From JAGVSR01 sp963786675 (GTDB lineage: Bacteria > Pseudomonadota > Alphaproteobacteria > Rhizobiales > Hyphomicrobiaceae): a DNA stretch of 64,000 nucleotides. The position numbers were made by a program, and so were the translations under genes. Each line of letters begins with the position of its first letter. The first letter of the stretch is position 1. Below the pieces are notes generated by a model. The model saw only the letters and a list, made by a program, of their open reading frames with translations, ran no database searches and was not told the DNA's origin. Positions 27,668 to 37,011 of this stretch are shown here, one piece after another. The DNA lies in contig CAWAZY010000001.1 in NCBI GenBank assembly GCA_963786675.1, positions 310,001-374,000 on the forward strand. The letters are read 5' to 3'.

Positions 27668-27798
27668 ACTTGACTTCTGCACCGCAGAATATATATTCAT
27701 CGTCGTAGAGTTTAGCGGTGTCCCCCGGGACAGCGCAAGACCTCTAAGAAACAACGGCAAAAACGCCGAACTCAAAAGACCACCAAAGGATGACGACC

Positions 27799-27906
27799 AT
27801 GAGCACGCGCAACAACAATCATCATGCTACCCCGGCCCTCAACCCCCTGGGCGGCTTCTTCGACAGCTTCGTTCGCCAGATTGGCTCTATGATCGCCACA
27901 CGCTGA
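27799..27906 (+). CDS. Small ORF of 35 residues
   Basis: The ATG at 27799 has AAAGG at a good distance (an in-frame ATG at 27790 is too close to it). The product begins MSTRNNNHHATPALNPLGGF and ends in an amphipathic stretch FFDSFVRQIGSMIATR before TGA. It precedes the MFS gene by 76 bases. No family is recognised; the strong ribosome site and intergenic isolation are the only support. Confidence 0.4.
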   Translation: MSTRNNNHHATPALNPLGGFFDSFVRQIGSMIATR

Positions 27907-27982
27907 TAAGTCCGGCGGGATCCTGGCGCCGCTGAGGCCGCCGGTCCGGCTGTAGACGACGACATGAAGAGGAAGGGAGCGG

Positions 27983-29164
27983 ATGCCGCACAATCAGAGC
28001 AGCGGCGCCGCTCCCTTCGCCGTTTATCGCCGGATTTTGCCTCTGTCGGTCTCAGCGGCTTTATCTGAAACGCCAGGCTGGCTGGCCCCGCCCCTCGTTG
28101 GGCTGACCCTGATTGCCGATGGCTACTCCGCCACCGTTGCAGGCATCGTGTCCAGCCTGCCGGCCGCCGGTATCATCACCATGTCGGCGGTCCTGCCGGC
28201 CATCACACAGCGTGTGGGCGCGGTCCGCCTCTTCTACGGCGCGGCGGTCATCCTCGCCGTCTCGTTGAGCCTCTTGGTGCTGGCGAGCGAAACACGCGTC
28301 ATGGCGCTATGGTGTGCCGGGTCCTACGGCGTGGGACTAGCCGCATCCATGCGGTGGGTCTTGAGCGACGGCTTCATCAGTCATCTAGCAGTTTCGGGCG
28401 AACGCGGACGCCTGCTGGGCTTCCATGAAACGATCCGTTCCTGTGCCCTGGGCTTTGGACCGCTGATTGCCGCGTTCTCCACCGGCGACCCCGCACGCGG
28501 ATTTCTGGTCGCCTTGGGCATGACGCTGATCGGCGCGGTCTTGACGGTACGCATGCAGTTACCCGCGGTGCCCATTGGGCGGGCGCGCTTCGCCGATCTC
28601 GCCGCCGGCGTCAGGCTCGCGCCCGCGGCATTTGCCGTCGCGTTTCTGTGCGGCGTTCTGGAGGGCGTCGCCGCGGCTACCGTGCCGCTGTATGCCGTCA
28701 CCATGGGCTTGAGCGCCGCGACTGGCGCGCTGCTCGCCGCCGCATCGGGATTTGGAAACATCGTCGGACAACTGCCCTTCGGCGCCTATGCCGATGCGCG
28801 CGGCCCCAAGCTCGCCATCCGGTGGGCGCTGCTCGTTTCCATGCTGGCGCTCGCCGGGCTGCACTTGGCCATGACATCCGCTGGCTTGGCGGGACTTCTG
28901 ATGCTCGTGTTCGGGGCGGCGGCCGGCGCACTCTACACGCTGGCCGTCATGGAGACCGCGCGCGCCTCGCAAGGCCACGTGAGCATTCTCCAGATGCTGG
29001 CTGCCATTGCCGTTCTCTACACCATCGGCGATCTTGCCGGCCCCATCATCGGCGGCGTTGTTCTCGATCACGCGCCCCCGATTGCCGTGCCGGGACTGTT
29101 CCTGCTGGCCTGCCTCGCGACTCTCTGGATTGCTGAACGCGGATTGCCGGATGGCACGCCGTAA
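27983..29164 (+). CDS. Major facilitator superfamily transporter
   Basis: The 393-residue product is almost wholly hydrophobic with about twelve helices. GAGGAAGGGAG precedes the ATG at 27983 (MPHNQSSGAAPFAVYRR). The MFS loop motif between helices 2 and 3 is degenerate (ITQRVGAVRLFYG); the equivalent in the second half, GAYADARGPKLAIRW, is clearer. Substrate is unknown; the divergent TetR regulator suggests a drug or metabolite exporter. It is convergent with holC. Confidence 0.85.
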   Translation: MPHNQSSGAAPFAVYRRILPLSVSAALSETPGWLAPPLVGLTLIADGYSATVAGIVSSLPAAGIITMSAVLPAITQRVGAVRLFYGAAVILAVSLSLLVLASETRVMALWCAGSYGVGLAASMRWVLSDGFISHLAVSGERGRLLGFHETIRSCALGFGPLIAAFSTGDPARGFLVALGMTLIGAVLTVRMQLPAVPIGRARFADLAAGVRLAPAAFAVAFLCGVLEGVAAATVPLYAVTMGLSAATGALLAAASGFGNIVGQLPFGAYADARGPKLAIRWALLVSMLALAGLHLAMTSAGLAGLLMLVFGAAAGALYTLAVMETARASQGHVSILQMLAAIAVLYTIGDLAGPIIGGVVLDHAPPIAVPGLFLLACLATLWIAERGLPDGTP

Positions 29165-29194
29165 GCCGGACGCACCTCGACGGCTGAACCTCGA

Positions 29195-29656
29195 TCACGC
29201 CTTGTTTTCCCAACGGCCTTCCGGCGATTGGCGCCAATAGCTGACCGCGCACCCAGCCGCTTTCGCAGCGCTCCATTGCTGGCGGGCGCGCGCCGTTGCG
29301 TCGCTGTCGTTGCCGTCAAAGAGATAGACCAGCCGCACGTGCGTTTCGAAATCGGGGGCATCGGCGCCGTCAACAAGGAAGCGCACACCCGCATCGTTCG
29401 GCGTTTCGGGCTCGGTCGTCAGATAAATCGGCTGCTCGGCTGAAAAGCCGTCCTTGGCTGTCCCGTGCGGTAGAAAACTATCATCGGCATACGTCCACAA
29501 CGTCAGGTCGATGGCTTCAAGCCGTTCCGCGCTGCCTGCCTGCACGACGGCACGCCATCCGCGTTGCAGCGTTTTTTCCAAAAGTCCCGGCAAAACGCGT
29601 TCGAGCGGTTGCCGTTCCAGATGGTAGAACCACACCTCGGATTTTCCCGTGGTCAT
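29195..29656 (-). CDS. holC: DNA polymerase III chi subunit
   Basis: HolC links the clamp loader to single-stranded-DNA-binding protein. The ATG at 29656 (MTTGKSEVWFYHLERQPLER) gives 153 residues; the longer frame from 29764 adds a non-conserved leader. Typical motifs are LPGLLEKTLQRGWRAVVQAG, LWTYADDSFLPHG, PIYLTTEPETPNDAGVRFLV, and RLVYLFDGNDSDAT. It is often next to pepA in relatives, but not here. Confidence 0.9.
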   Translation of the reverse strand: MTTGKSEVWFYHLERQPLERVLPGLLEKTLQRGWRAVVQAGSAERLEAIDLTLWTYADDSFLPHGTAKDGFSAEQPIYLTTEPETPNDAGVRFLVDGADAPDFETHVRLVYLFDGNDSDATARARQQWSAAKAAGCAVSYWRQSPEGRWENKA

Positions 29657-30038
29657 ACGTGACAAATTCCGCCCGTTGACGTCTGCAATTTGATGTTGAG
29701 ACAGCGTTAGCATGCTGTGTGCGCGCGCAACAGAAGCCACGCGGTAAAGTTTGACGAGAGGCACTTGAACTCCGCGCGGAAGCCCACTAAGTGTCGAGGT
29801 CCGGTGCGGCGCCTTAAGTGGTGACGCCTGTGCGGGCGGTGAGACTGCAGCCTCTCTAGGGTTCGCTGCATGTCTCCCGCCCGCTGTGATTCCGGGTCCG
29901 ATTCTTCAGGCTGTGCTTCCAGGCTCGCTGACCGGTTCACTCCTGTACCGGCGCAGAAAAAACTCGCCTCCGGAAAACTAAAAAACTCGCCTCCGGCAAG
30001 CGGAGGCGAGTGAAACTTCCCGTCTGTTCAAATGGCGG
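29657..30038. other. Intergenic region upstream of holC
   Basis: No gene is seen. It holds the terminator at 29980-30010 and a 17-base direct repeat (aaaaaactcgcctccgg at 29957-29973 and 29980-29996), i.e. a duplicated left part of that terminator. Confidence 0.5.
29980..30010 (-). terminator. Intrinsic terminator of the Cys-rich protein gene
   Basis: On the minus strand a perfect ten-pair stem CTCGCCTCCG / CGGAGGCGAG with a five-base loop is followed by TTTTTT. It lies 29 bases after the stop at 30039. Confidence 0.9.
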
Positions 30039-30290
30039 CTAACGCTTGCGTTTGATCTCGCCAGCATCTGCCAGGGCGTTGATGCACTTCGACGACAACC
30101 GCTTGCCCATCGAGCGCATGCACTGGCGCGCCTTGGTGGTGTCGGGCTCATAGTTCGGGCAGAAGCGCAGGTAATCGTTCTTGCACGCCGTGCGCACCTT
30201 CGACGACACGGCATCGGCCGGGGACGCAATCGCCAACGCCAGTCCGGCGGCAGCGGCGAGCGACGCGAGGCCCGAAAAGTGGATCTTCAT
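30039..30290 (-). CDS. Secreted Cys-rich (GLG1-repeat-like) small protein
   Basis: The 83-residue product has a signal peptide (MKIHFSGLASLAAAAGLALA, cut near SPADAVS). The mature part of about 55 residues follows the Cys-rich repeat spacing: TACKNDYLRFCPNY, then ARQCMRSMGKRLSSKCINAL. Four cysteines probably form two disulfides in the periplasm. Single-repeat versions are common in alphaproteobacteria and have no known role. It has its own strong terminator and is followed upstream by der in the same direction, 153 bases away. Confidence 0.8.
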   Translation of the reverse strand: MKIHFSGLASLAAAAGLALAIASPADAVSSKVRTACKNDYLRFCPNYEPDTTKARQCMRSMGKRLSSKCINALADAGEIKRKR

Positions 30291-30443
30291 GATCTTGAAC
30301 CCTCAAACATGTCAGGCCTTTTAAGGGCCCCGGATTTTCCCGACGTCATATGCCAGTTCCCTGAGGCAATAAAATAGCGATCGCGCGGCCAAGAGACCAG
30401 TGCCGCATCGGCACGTTGCCGCAGCCACCGAGCGGGGCGGCGT

Positions 30444-31868
30444 TCAGCGCCGTTTTGACGATTTTTCGAAAGGATTCTCGCCCTTTCGCAGATTGAAGCG
30501 AATGGGTACGCCGGGCATTGCGAAGGCTTGGCGCAGACTGTTGGTGAGGTATTTGAGGTAGGAATTAGGCATATTCTCGGCCTTTGAGCAGAAAGCGACG
30601 AAGGTCGGAGGCCGTGTCGAGGGCTGCGTGACGTAGCGGATCTTCATCCGCCGGCCGGCCGCTGCAGGCGGGGCGTGACGCGCGAGCGCTTCAGCGAGCC
30701 AACGATTGAGGTCCGAGGTCGATATGCGCCGGTTCCAGATTTCGGCGGCCTTGAACACAGCGGCCATCAATTTATCCATGCCGCTCTCGCCCAGCGCCGA
30801 GACGGGCACCACCGCCACACCGGGAACCTGCGCGAGGCTCTGCGCGACCAGATCGCGAATTTCCTTCAAGCGCTTTTGCTTGTCTTCGATCAGGTCCCAT
30901 TTGTTGACCGCGATGACGAATGCGCGCCCCTCGCTGGTGGCAAGGTCGCCAATAGTCAGATCCTGATGCTCGAGCGGCCGCTCGGCATCGGCGAGCAGCA
31001 CGACGACTTCGGCGAAGCGGATCGCGCGCACGGCATCGGAGGCCGAAAGCTTCTCGGCCAGTTCCGTGATCTTGGCTTTGCGCCTCAGGCCGGCCGTGTC
31101 GAATAGCCGGACCTTGCGGCCCTTCCATTCGAAGTCGGTCGATACGGAATCCCGCGTCAGGCCCGGTTCCGGCCCCGTGATCATGCGGTTCTCACCGAGG
31201 AGCGCATTGACGAGGGTTGATTTGCCCGCGTTCGGACGGCCGACAATGGCCACACGCAGGGGCCGCTTCATCAGGCTAGCCGTATAGGCTTCGTGCGACA
31301 TCGGCGTATCGTCGTCCGGCTCGATCGCATCGGATCGGGAGCGCACAACTGGCGCAAGGCCCAGCGCGTTCAACGCATCGACCATCAGTTCGCCGAGGCC
31401 CTCACCGTGTTCGGCAGAGATCGCCACCGGTTCGCCAAGCCCCAGCTTGAAGGCTTCGTAGAACCCGGCGGCGGATGCGCGGGCCTCCGATTTGTTGGCG
31501 ACGAGAACAACAGGCTTGCCCGATTGGCGCACGAGACGGCCGAAGGCTTCGTCGGCGGGCGTGACCCCGTCCTTGGCATCGATCACGAACATGACGAGAT
31601 CGGCACTTTCGACGGCCGACAGCGTCTGCTGGCGCATCCGGTCGGCGATGGAGCCGCGCGTGGCTTCTTCCAGACCAGCCGTGTCCGTAATCCGCAGCAC
31701 ATGCCCCTCGAACTCCGCCTCCCCATCACGGCGGTCGCGGGTGAGACCCGGCAGATCGGACACCAGAGCCGCGCGGGTGTGGGTCAATCGGTTGAACAAG
31801 GTCGACTTCCCGACATTCGGGCGGCCGACAATAGCGATGGTGGGCGGAGCGGACATCTTGGGAGCCAT
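30444..31868 (-). CDS. der: Ribosome-assembly GTPase Der (EngA)
   Basis: Der is an essential tandem GTPase for 50S maturation. The 474-residue product shows both G domains: IVGRPNVGKSTLFNRL with DTAGLEE and NKSE, then IVGRPNAGKSTLVNALLG with DTAGLRRKAKITE and NKWD. It ends with a C-terminal KH-like domain containing STRPPTFVAFCSKAENMPNS. The ATG at 31868 is used; MSAPPTIAIVGR at 31856 is an alternative. It diverges from rlmJ. Confidence 0.96.
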   Translation of the reverse strand: MAPKMSAPPTIAIVGRPNVGKSTLFNRLTHTRAALVSDLPGLTRDRRDGEAEFEGHVLRITDTAGLEEATRGSIADRMRQQTLSAVESADLVMFVIDAKDGVTPADEAFGRLVRQSGKPVVLVANKSEARASAAGFYEAFKLGLGEPVAISAEHGEGLGELMVDALNALGLAPVVRSRSDAIEPDDDTPMSHEAYTASLMKRPLRVAIVGRPNAGKSTLVNALLGENRMITGPEPGLTRDSVSTDFEWKGRKVRLFDTAGLRRKAKITELAEKLSASDAVRAIRFAEVVVLLADAERPLEHQDLTIGDLATSEGRAFVIAVNKWDLIEDKQKRLKEIRDLVAQSLAQVPGVAVVPVSALGESGMDKLMAAVFKAAEIWNRRISTSDLNRWLAEALARHAPPAAAGRRMKIRYVTQPSTRPPTFVAFCSKAENMPNSYLKYLTNSLRQAFAMPGVPIRFNLRKGENPFEKSSKRR

Positions 31869-32018
31869 GACTTCTGATCCGCCGCTTATGCCCCATTCAT
31901 GCCAGTGCGCAAGTGCGTGACAGGCGCGCGGGGACGGGGCAAGACACGCCAGGGTCCTCTGGCCGCTGGTCAGCGGACCCCTATTCCGGCGCCCGCGCCT
32001 GTTAACCGATCGGTCTTA

Positions 32019-32861
32019 ATGAACTACCGCCACGCCTATCACGCCGGGAACTTCGCGGATGTGCTGAAGCATCTGGTTCTGGCGCGCGTCATCACGCATT
32101 TGAAGAAGAAGCCAACCCCGTTCCGGGTCATCGATACCCATGCCGGTATCGGGCTCTATGACTTGACCGGTCCCGAAGCGCTCAAGACAGGTGAATGGAA
32201 GGACGGCATCGCGCGCGTGCTGGATCCGCCTCTGCCCTCCGAGATCGACGAAATTCTAAAGCCTTATCTCGACGCTGTCCGCGCAACCAACGCCGCCGGC
32301 GAATTGAAGACCTACCCAGGAAGCCCCATGATCGCCCGGCATTTGCTGCGCGCCGGGGACGTTCTGGCCGTCAACGAACTGCACCCTGAAGACCATGCCA
32401 TCCTGGCCCGTCTGTTCGCACGCGACCGGCAGGTTAAGGTTCTGAATATCGACGGCTGGGCGGCATTGAAGGCGCTGCTGCCCCCGAAGGAACGCCGGGG
32501 CGTCGTGCTCGTCGATCCGCCGTTCGAAGAGGCCGGGGAATTGCAACGCCTGGTGACAGGTCTTCAAGACGCCCTCAGCCGGTTCGCTACCGGCACTGTC
32601 ATCCTTTGGTATCCGATCAAGGCCCGCCGCCCGGTCGACGCGTTTCACCGGGCCGTGCAGGATCTCCGCCTATCCAAAATGCTCACGGTGGAACTCTTCA
32701 TCCAGACCGGCGACGAGACCGTTCTCAACGGAACCGGACTAGTGGTCCTGAACCCGCCGTTCACGTTGGCCGCCGAGCTTGAATGCGTCCTGCCGGAGTT
32801 GACCCGCCGGCTGGGCGTCGCGCCCGATGCGCACTATCGCTTGCACGGTCCGGTGGATTGA
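32019..32861 (+). CDS. rlmJ: 23S rRNA m6A2030 methyltransferase
   Basis: RlmJ methylates N6 of A2030 in 23S rRNA. The ATG at 32019 (MNYRHAYHAGNFADVLKHLV) matches the conserved family start; the longer frame from 31899 is not supported. Other landmarks are FRVIDTHAGIGLYDLTG (SAM motif), YPGSPMIARHLLR, NELHPEDHAIL, and VVLVDPPFEEAGEL with the DPPF catalytic motif. The 280-residue length is normal. Confidence 0.95.
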   Translation: MNYRHAYHAGNFADVLKHLVLARVITHLKKKPTPFRVIDTHAGIGLYDLTGPEALKTGEWKDGIARVLDPPLPSEIDEILKPYLDAVRATNAAGELKTYPGSPMIARHLLRAGDVLAVNELHPEDHAILARLFARDRQVKVLNIDGWAALKALLPPKERRGVVLVDPPFEEAGELQRLVTGLQDALSRFATGTVILWYPIKARRPVDAFHRAVQDLRLSKMLTVELFIQTGDETVLNGTGLVVLNPPFTLAAELECVLPELTRRLGVAPDAHYRLHGPVD

Positions 32862-33031
32862 CCGGAGACCCTCTGTTGGCCGTCTCCGGCGCCGGAACAT
32901 GCAAATTTGTCGCAAAATTGCCGACTTGCGGCTTGCGCAAGCGAAAAAACTTTGGTCGCTTAGGCAAGATGTCGCGGGTGCTACAGATATTTTGGCGGCG
33001 CGATACCGGTCGGAACAGGAGCAGTGCCAAC

Positions 33032-33244
33032 ATGCGCCAGATAGGAACGGTCAAATTCTTTAATGAACAGAAGGGGTTTGGTTTCATCAAACCCGACGAC
33101 GGCGGCAACGATATTTTTGTCCACATCACCGCGCTGCAGCAATCAGGGCTGCAGAGTCTCAACGAGGGAATGAGAATTTCCTTCGAAACGGAGCCCGACA
33201 AGCGCGGCAAGGGCCCGAAGGCCGTTCAATTGCAGCCTGAGTAG
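33032..33244 (+). CDS. cspA: Cold-shock domain protein
   Basis: This is a 70-residue single CSD protein starting at the ATG at 33032 (MRQIGTVKFFNEQKGFGFIK). RNP1 (KGFGFI) and RNP2 (DIFVHITAL) are intact. It binds single-stranded RNA or DNA as an RNA chaperone. The 170-base upstream region after rlmJ may be a regulatory 5' leader; no specific structure was resolved. Confidence 0.94.
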   Translation: MRQIGTVKFFNEQKGFGFIKPDDGGNDIFVHITALQQSGLQSLNEGMRISFETEPDKRGKGPKAVQLQPE

Positions 33245-33445
33245 GAATTTTCTGGCGGCGCGAATGCCGCCCGCACTGCCCGCGATACATCGGCGATGTC
33301 GTCGTGGGATACGCATCGCTGGCGCGCACTGAGTTGCGTGCCTGCGTGCAACGCGCGCCACGCACCGCGATAACCGCCGCGGTTCACGGCATCCATGATG
33401 ACAAGCGCCGTCACGGATGCCGCGGACCGACGTCAGCTATGCCGA

Positions 33446-33736
33446 TTAGCGCGCGAACATGCTCTTCAAGATGCCGATGACGACCATCACAACGCCGCCG
33501 CCGACGCCGCCGCTCGCCACTTGGCTGAGAATGGCCATCGGGTCGAGACCCGTTGCACCGCCAGCAAGCGCACCGCCCAAGATGGGGCCGAGCAATTGCC
33601 CGCCGATACCGCCGCCCAGAATGCCAGCAAGCGAATTGCCGACCGTACCAAGGCTAAGGTTCTTGAGCAGAGAGCCGGCGGCGTTACCGCCGAGCGCGCC
33701 GCTCGCGAGCTGAATGAGTAGTTGAACTGGATCCAT
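33446..33736 (-). CDS. Gly-rich hydrophobic small protein
   Basis: The ATG at 33736 (MDPVQLLIQLASGALGGNAA) has a near-perfect GGAGGA seven bases upstream, which decides this start over the longer frame from 33874. The 96 residues are glycine-rich and hydrophobic (ILGGGIGGQLLGPILGGALA) with a C-terminal helix GGVVMVVIGILKSMFAR. It is probably membrane-associated. Similar unnamed proteins occur in Hyphomicrobiales; function unknown. Confidence 0.75.
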   Translation of the reverse strand: MDPVQLLIQLASGALGGNAAGSLLKNLSLGTVGNSLAGILGGGIGGQLLGPILGGALAGGATGLDPMAILSQVASGGVGGGVVMVVIGILKSMFAR

Positions 33737-34249
33737 AGTGTCGTCCTCCATGCGTCCGGGGCCGTTGCCCTCATCCCCCGACCGGGATCGGTGCGGGGCG
33801 GGGTCCATGTCGCCGTCGGACTGCGACGCGGATATTACAGGCATTCGGCCGCGCACATAGCCGCCAGCGGGCAATGCGGTTTTTCGAATCTGTTTGGAAT
33901 TCTAAAGAGATGCCAGCTGTGCCCAAAGGGTAACACTTGGAGTTAAGATCCGCCCCCGGATTATCATAAAGGTCAACTTTTGTTCCCGTAGGTAGCGTCG
34001 TTGAACGGCAGGCAAAAGCCCGCGAGGCGGCGCCCCGCTCGTCACGAACGATGCCCGGGTCCAGTCATGCTGCCATCAGCACCCAATCGGTCGCCACCAG
34101 TGCGAGACAGGTGTTCACCGGCATGCCTTGAGATCACCAGAATGTTCAGAACCTTGTTGAGTTTAGACTGCAAGCGCTAGCCGACCCGGCGTCGGCGGGA
34201 TATAGCTCACGGCAATAGCACTCGCTTTCTGATGTGGAGACTTTCTTTG
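33737..34249. other. Intergenic stretch between divergent genes
   Basis: No gene is seen in about 510 bases. The last 250 bases are less GC-rich and presumably hold the promoter of the secreted protein at 34250. No repeat or terminator was recognised. Confidence 0.4.
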
Positions 34250-35064
34250 ATGCGCGCCCATATTCGCCCGGCCCTAACGGCTGTTGCCCTCCTCGCTGCC
34301 ACGTTCGCCGGTGCTGGCCTTGCGGAAGCCAAGTGCAAGCGCATGGGCTTCCTAGTCAACGATTACGGCAAGGACGGTCCCGCTAAAGATGCCCAGGCCC
34401 TGCTCGACAAGGAGGTCGAAAAGTGGGCCGCTGAAAATGGCATCACGAACTACACGATCGGCAAGAAGGATGTGAGCTGCGAGCTCTATCTCAACCTGAT
34501 CATCTTCGACGAACATACCTGCACCGCGTCCGCCAATGTGTGCTGGGATGAACCAGGCGCGAAGAAGAAGGAATTGTCGGCGGCTACCAAGCCGGACAAG
34601 AAGGACGACAGCAAGAGCAAGGCGGCCGAGAGGCAGCGCCCAGCCGCAAAGCGGCTGAAACTGACAAGCCGGACAATAGCCCCAGCAAGTCGGCCGAAGC
34701 CGACAAAACTGAAGCTGAAGCGGTGAAGGCCGCCGATGCGCCCAAATCCGACAAGACACCGGCTCCCGTCGAGACCGGAGCTGTACCGGAGGCACCGGCC
34801 GCGAATGAAACCGCCGCCAAGCCCGCTGTTGATCCCGATGCCGCCGAACGCGCGGCAGCTGCAGCCGAGCGCGCCGCCGAGGCCGCAGAGCGCGCGGCTG
34901 CGGCAGCGGAACGCGCGGCAGACGCCGCAAAGGCCAAGGCAGCCGCACCCTCTCAAATGGAAATGCCGAGCTTCGGCGCTGGCAATGCGGCTACGGCGAC
35001 AACCCCGGCCGCGGCTGCACCCGCGGCTGTTGAGCCGGTCAAGCCCGCCAATCCTACGCCTTGA
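34250..35064 (+). CDS. Secreted protein with Ala/Glu/Lys-rich tail, frame broken
   Basis: The ATG at 34250 (MRAHIRPALTAVALLAATFA) follows GGAG and has a signal peptide ending near AGLAEA. The globular part (about 28-115) contains CKRMGFLVNDYGKDGPAKDA, DVSCELYLNLIIFDEHTC and CTASANVCW, with four or more cysteines. A long low-complexity tail follows. Near 34630 the better coding frame changes (to APSRKAAETDKPDNSPSK, then AERAAEAAERAAAAAERAAD), ending at 35064. In the original frame the tail ends early at 34726. The Ala/Glu heptads suggest a coiled coil. Family name unknown. Confidence 0.65.
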
Positions 35065-35143
35065 GTTGATGCGCCGCCGTTTGGCGCGCACGTGTGCTTT
35101 TCAAATTCGATAAACAGCGCGGCCGTCATGCCGCACTGTTTTT

Positions 35144-36556
35144 TTACCGGCCATGCGCACGCGGCGGCAGCAGCCGGTCCAGACGCAGCCGATGGCGATC
35201 GTCGGTCAGGAGGCGGGACGCTACAAATCCCGCCAGCACGACCGCCAGCCCCGTCGCCCCGGCGATCAAAAACATGATCATGACTTGATATTTGGTCGCC
35301 TCGATAGGATCGGCGCCGGCCAGGATTTGCCCCGTCATCATCCCCGGCAGCGAAACGACACCCGTCACCGCCATGGCGCTGAGAATGGGCGTCAGACCTG
35401 TCTTGAGGGCGCGCTGATGGATATCGCGCAACGCATCCTGCCGGGTCGCACCTTGGGCGAGGCGCGCTTCGATCACAGCGCGCTCACGGGACGCCGCCGA
35501 GGTCATGGTGTCGAGCACCAGCGTGACTCCTGCCAACGCATTTCCGATCATCATGCCCAGGATGGGCAGGAAGAAGCGGGGCGACCACCACGGATCGCTG
35601 CCGATAATCGCCGTCACGGCAAACAGCGACGCCAGCAGTCCGGCGAGGAATGGCGCGGCACCGCCGAGCAGATACGACGCCCACCCGGCGAAGCGCCGCT
35701 CCTGCCGGGCTGCCGCCTCGTACCCCGTCGCGACGAGCATCATCAGCGCGAACAGCGCCGTTGTCCAAAATGCAGCACTGTCGAAGACCAGTTTCAGGAT
35801 GAAGCCGACGGCGCCAAGCTGCACGCACATGCGCAGGGCCGAGATCGCAAGCGTGCGTTCGAGCCCGAGACGGAAGGCGACGGACAGCGCCCCGGTCAAT
35901 GCCAGCAGCAGCGACGCCACGACCAGATCGAACAGCGTGAGGCTGACGGTCGTCATGCCGCGACCTCCTGCGGACGCGGCAACCGTGAGGCGATTGTGGG
36001 CAAGGCGTTTTGCCAATCCGGCATCGTGTGTGGCCATGATGACGATACGCGATGCGTAGAGCTGGAAGCGGATCAGTTCCTCAACCAGCGCCGCATTGGC
36101 AGGATCGAGCGCGGACGTCGGCTCGTCCAGGAGTAGAACCTTGGGATCTTCCAGCATCGCACGCACCAGCGCGAGCCGCTGGCGTTCGCCCGTCGACAGT
36201 TGGCTGACCGGCCGGTCGAGGTCGTCCGGCGCGAGCCCCACGCCGGCGAGCTGTCGCTCAAGCCGGGGCGTATCGAGGGCAATGGCAGGGAAGGTGCCGC
36301 GCGGTGTGTCGGTCCACCAGCCGCTTTCCGCCGGAACATACCGCACGAGACGGCGCCATTCCGGCGCATCGATCTCGGCGCGCTCCGCGCCATCCAGAAA
36401 AATATGGCCGGAGACAGGATCGAGATCGGCCAACGCGCGCATCAGCCGTGACTTGCCCGACCCCGAAGGGCCTTCGACCGTCAAACATTCTCCATCGGCG
36501 ACCTCGAAGGAGAGCGCGGGCAGCGGCGGCAATTTCAAATTCTCGACGCGCAGCAC
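35144..36556 (-). CDS. FetA/FetB-like metal exporter, ATPase and permease read as one frame
   Basis: Residues 1-200 are an ABC ATPase: Walker A GPSGSGKSRLM, signature LSTGERQRLALV, Walker B KVLLLDEPTSALD, His switch IMATHDAG. Residues 201-470 are a FetB/YbbM permease (MTTVSLTLFDLVVASLLLAL; FLPILGMMIGNALAGVTLVL; ARLAQGATRQDALRDIHQRA; GVVSLPGMMTGQILAGADP). The family exports iron or protects against oxidative stress. GGAGG lies seven bases before the internal ATG at 35956, and an out-of-frame TGA overlaps it as ATGA. Two coupled genes, with one extra base near 35990 hiding the ATPase stop, is therefore likelier than a real fusion. The start at 36556 is GTG. Confidence 0.85.
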   Translation of the reverse strand: MLRVENLKLPPLPALSFEVADGECLTVEGPSGSGKSRLMRALADLDPVSGHIFLDGAERAEIDAPEWRRLVRYVPAESGWWTDTPRGTFPAIALDTPRLERQLAGVGLAPDDLDRPVSQLSTGERQRLALVRAMLEDPKVLLLDEPTSALDPANAALVEELIRFQLYASRIVIMATHDAGLAKRLAHNRLTVAASAGGRGMTTVSLTLFDLVVASLLLALTGALSVAFRLGLERTLAISALRMCVQLGAVGFILKLVFDSAAFWTTALFALMMLVATGYEAAARQERRFAGWASYLLGGAAPFLAGLLASLFAVTAIIGSDPWWSPRFFLPILGMMIGNALAGVTLVLDTMTSAASRERAVIEARLAQGATRQDALRDIHQRALKTGLTPILSAMAVTGVVSLPGMMTGQILAGADPIEATKYQVMIMFLIAGATGLAVVLAGFVASRLLTDDRHRLRLDRLLPPRAHGR

Positions 36557-36642
36557 GGCAATTCACTCCCTGCAAGTCTATGAGCAGGGTGAATAGCAAG
36601 CGGACAGCCGTCATACCAGTGAGCGAACGGACGCTGCTGGTG

Positions 36643-37011
36643 TCAGGCGGCGATGTTGGCGCGCGCGAATTTCGCTTCCAACCCCGCCCGGTCGAACGGC
36701 TTCAGCAATACGGCGTCGGCGCCGGCGGCGTAGGCGCGGGCGATGTCCGTGAAGTCGTTCTCGGTGGTCAGGTAGACGATATAGGGGCGACGGCCGGAGT
36801 GCTGCACCCGCAGCGCCGTGAGAAACTCCATGGCACCCATCACCGGCAGATGCCAATCAAGCAGGATGGCGTCGGGAGGATTAGCGCGGCAGCTGTCCAG
36901 TGCTTCGCGGCCGTTCTCGGCTTCTGAGATCTCGTAGCCCAGCCCTTCGAGAATGGCGCGCGCGATCTTGCGCACGACGAGACTGTCATCGACGATCAGG
37001 CAACGTGTCAT
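36643..37011 (-). CDS. Single-domain response regulator next to chpT
   Basis: This is a 122-residue CheY-like receiver starting at the ATG at 37011 (MTRCLIVDDSLVVRKIARAI). The phospho-acceptor Asp is in PDAILLDWHLPVMGAMEFL, with IVYLTTEN (Thr switch) and VLLKPFDRAGLE (Lys). It has no output domain. It follows chpT by 162 bases in the same direction, so it may be a phosphate acceptor in the ChpT relay; it is not an obvious CpdR by sequence. Confidence 0.87.
   Translation of the reverse strand: MTRCLIVDDSLVVRKIARAILEGLGYEISEAENGREALDSCRANPPDAILLDWHLPVMGAMEFLTALRVQHSGRRPYIVYLTTENDFTDIARAYAAGADAVLLKPFDRAGLEAKFARANIAA

Noticed and set aside
35153..36136. Plus-strand frame of 327 codons rich in Arg and Gln
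   Set aside because: It is a codon-bias shadow of the FetA/FetB-like gene on the other strand.
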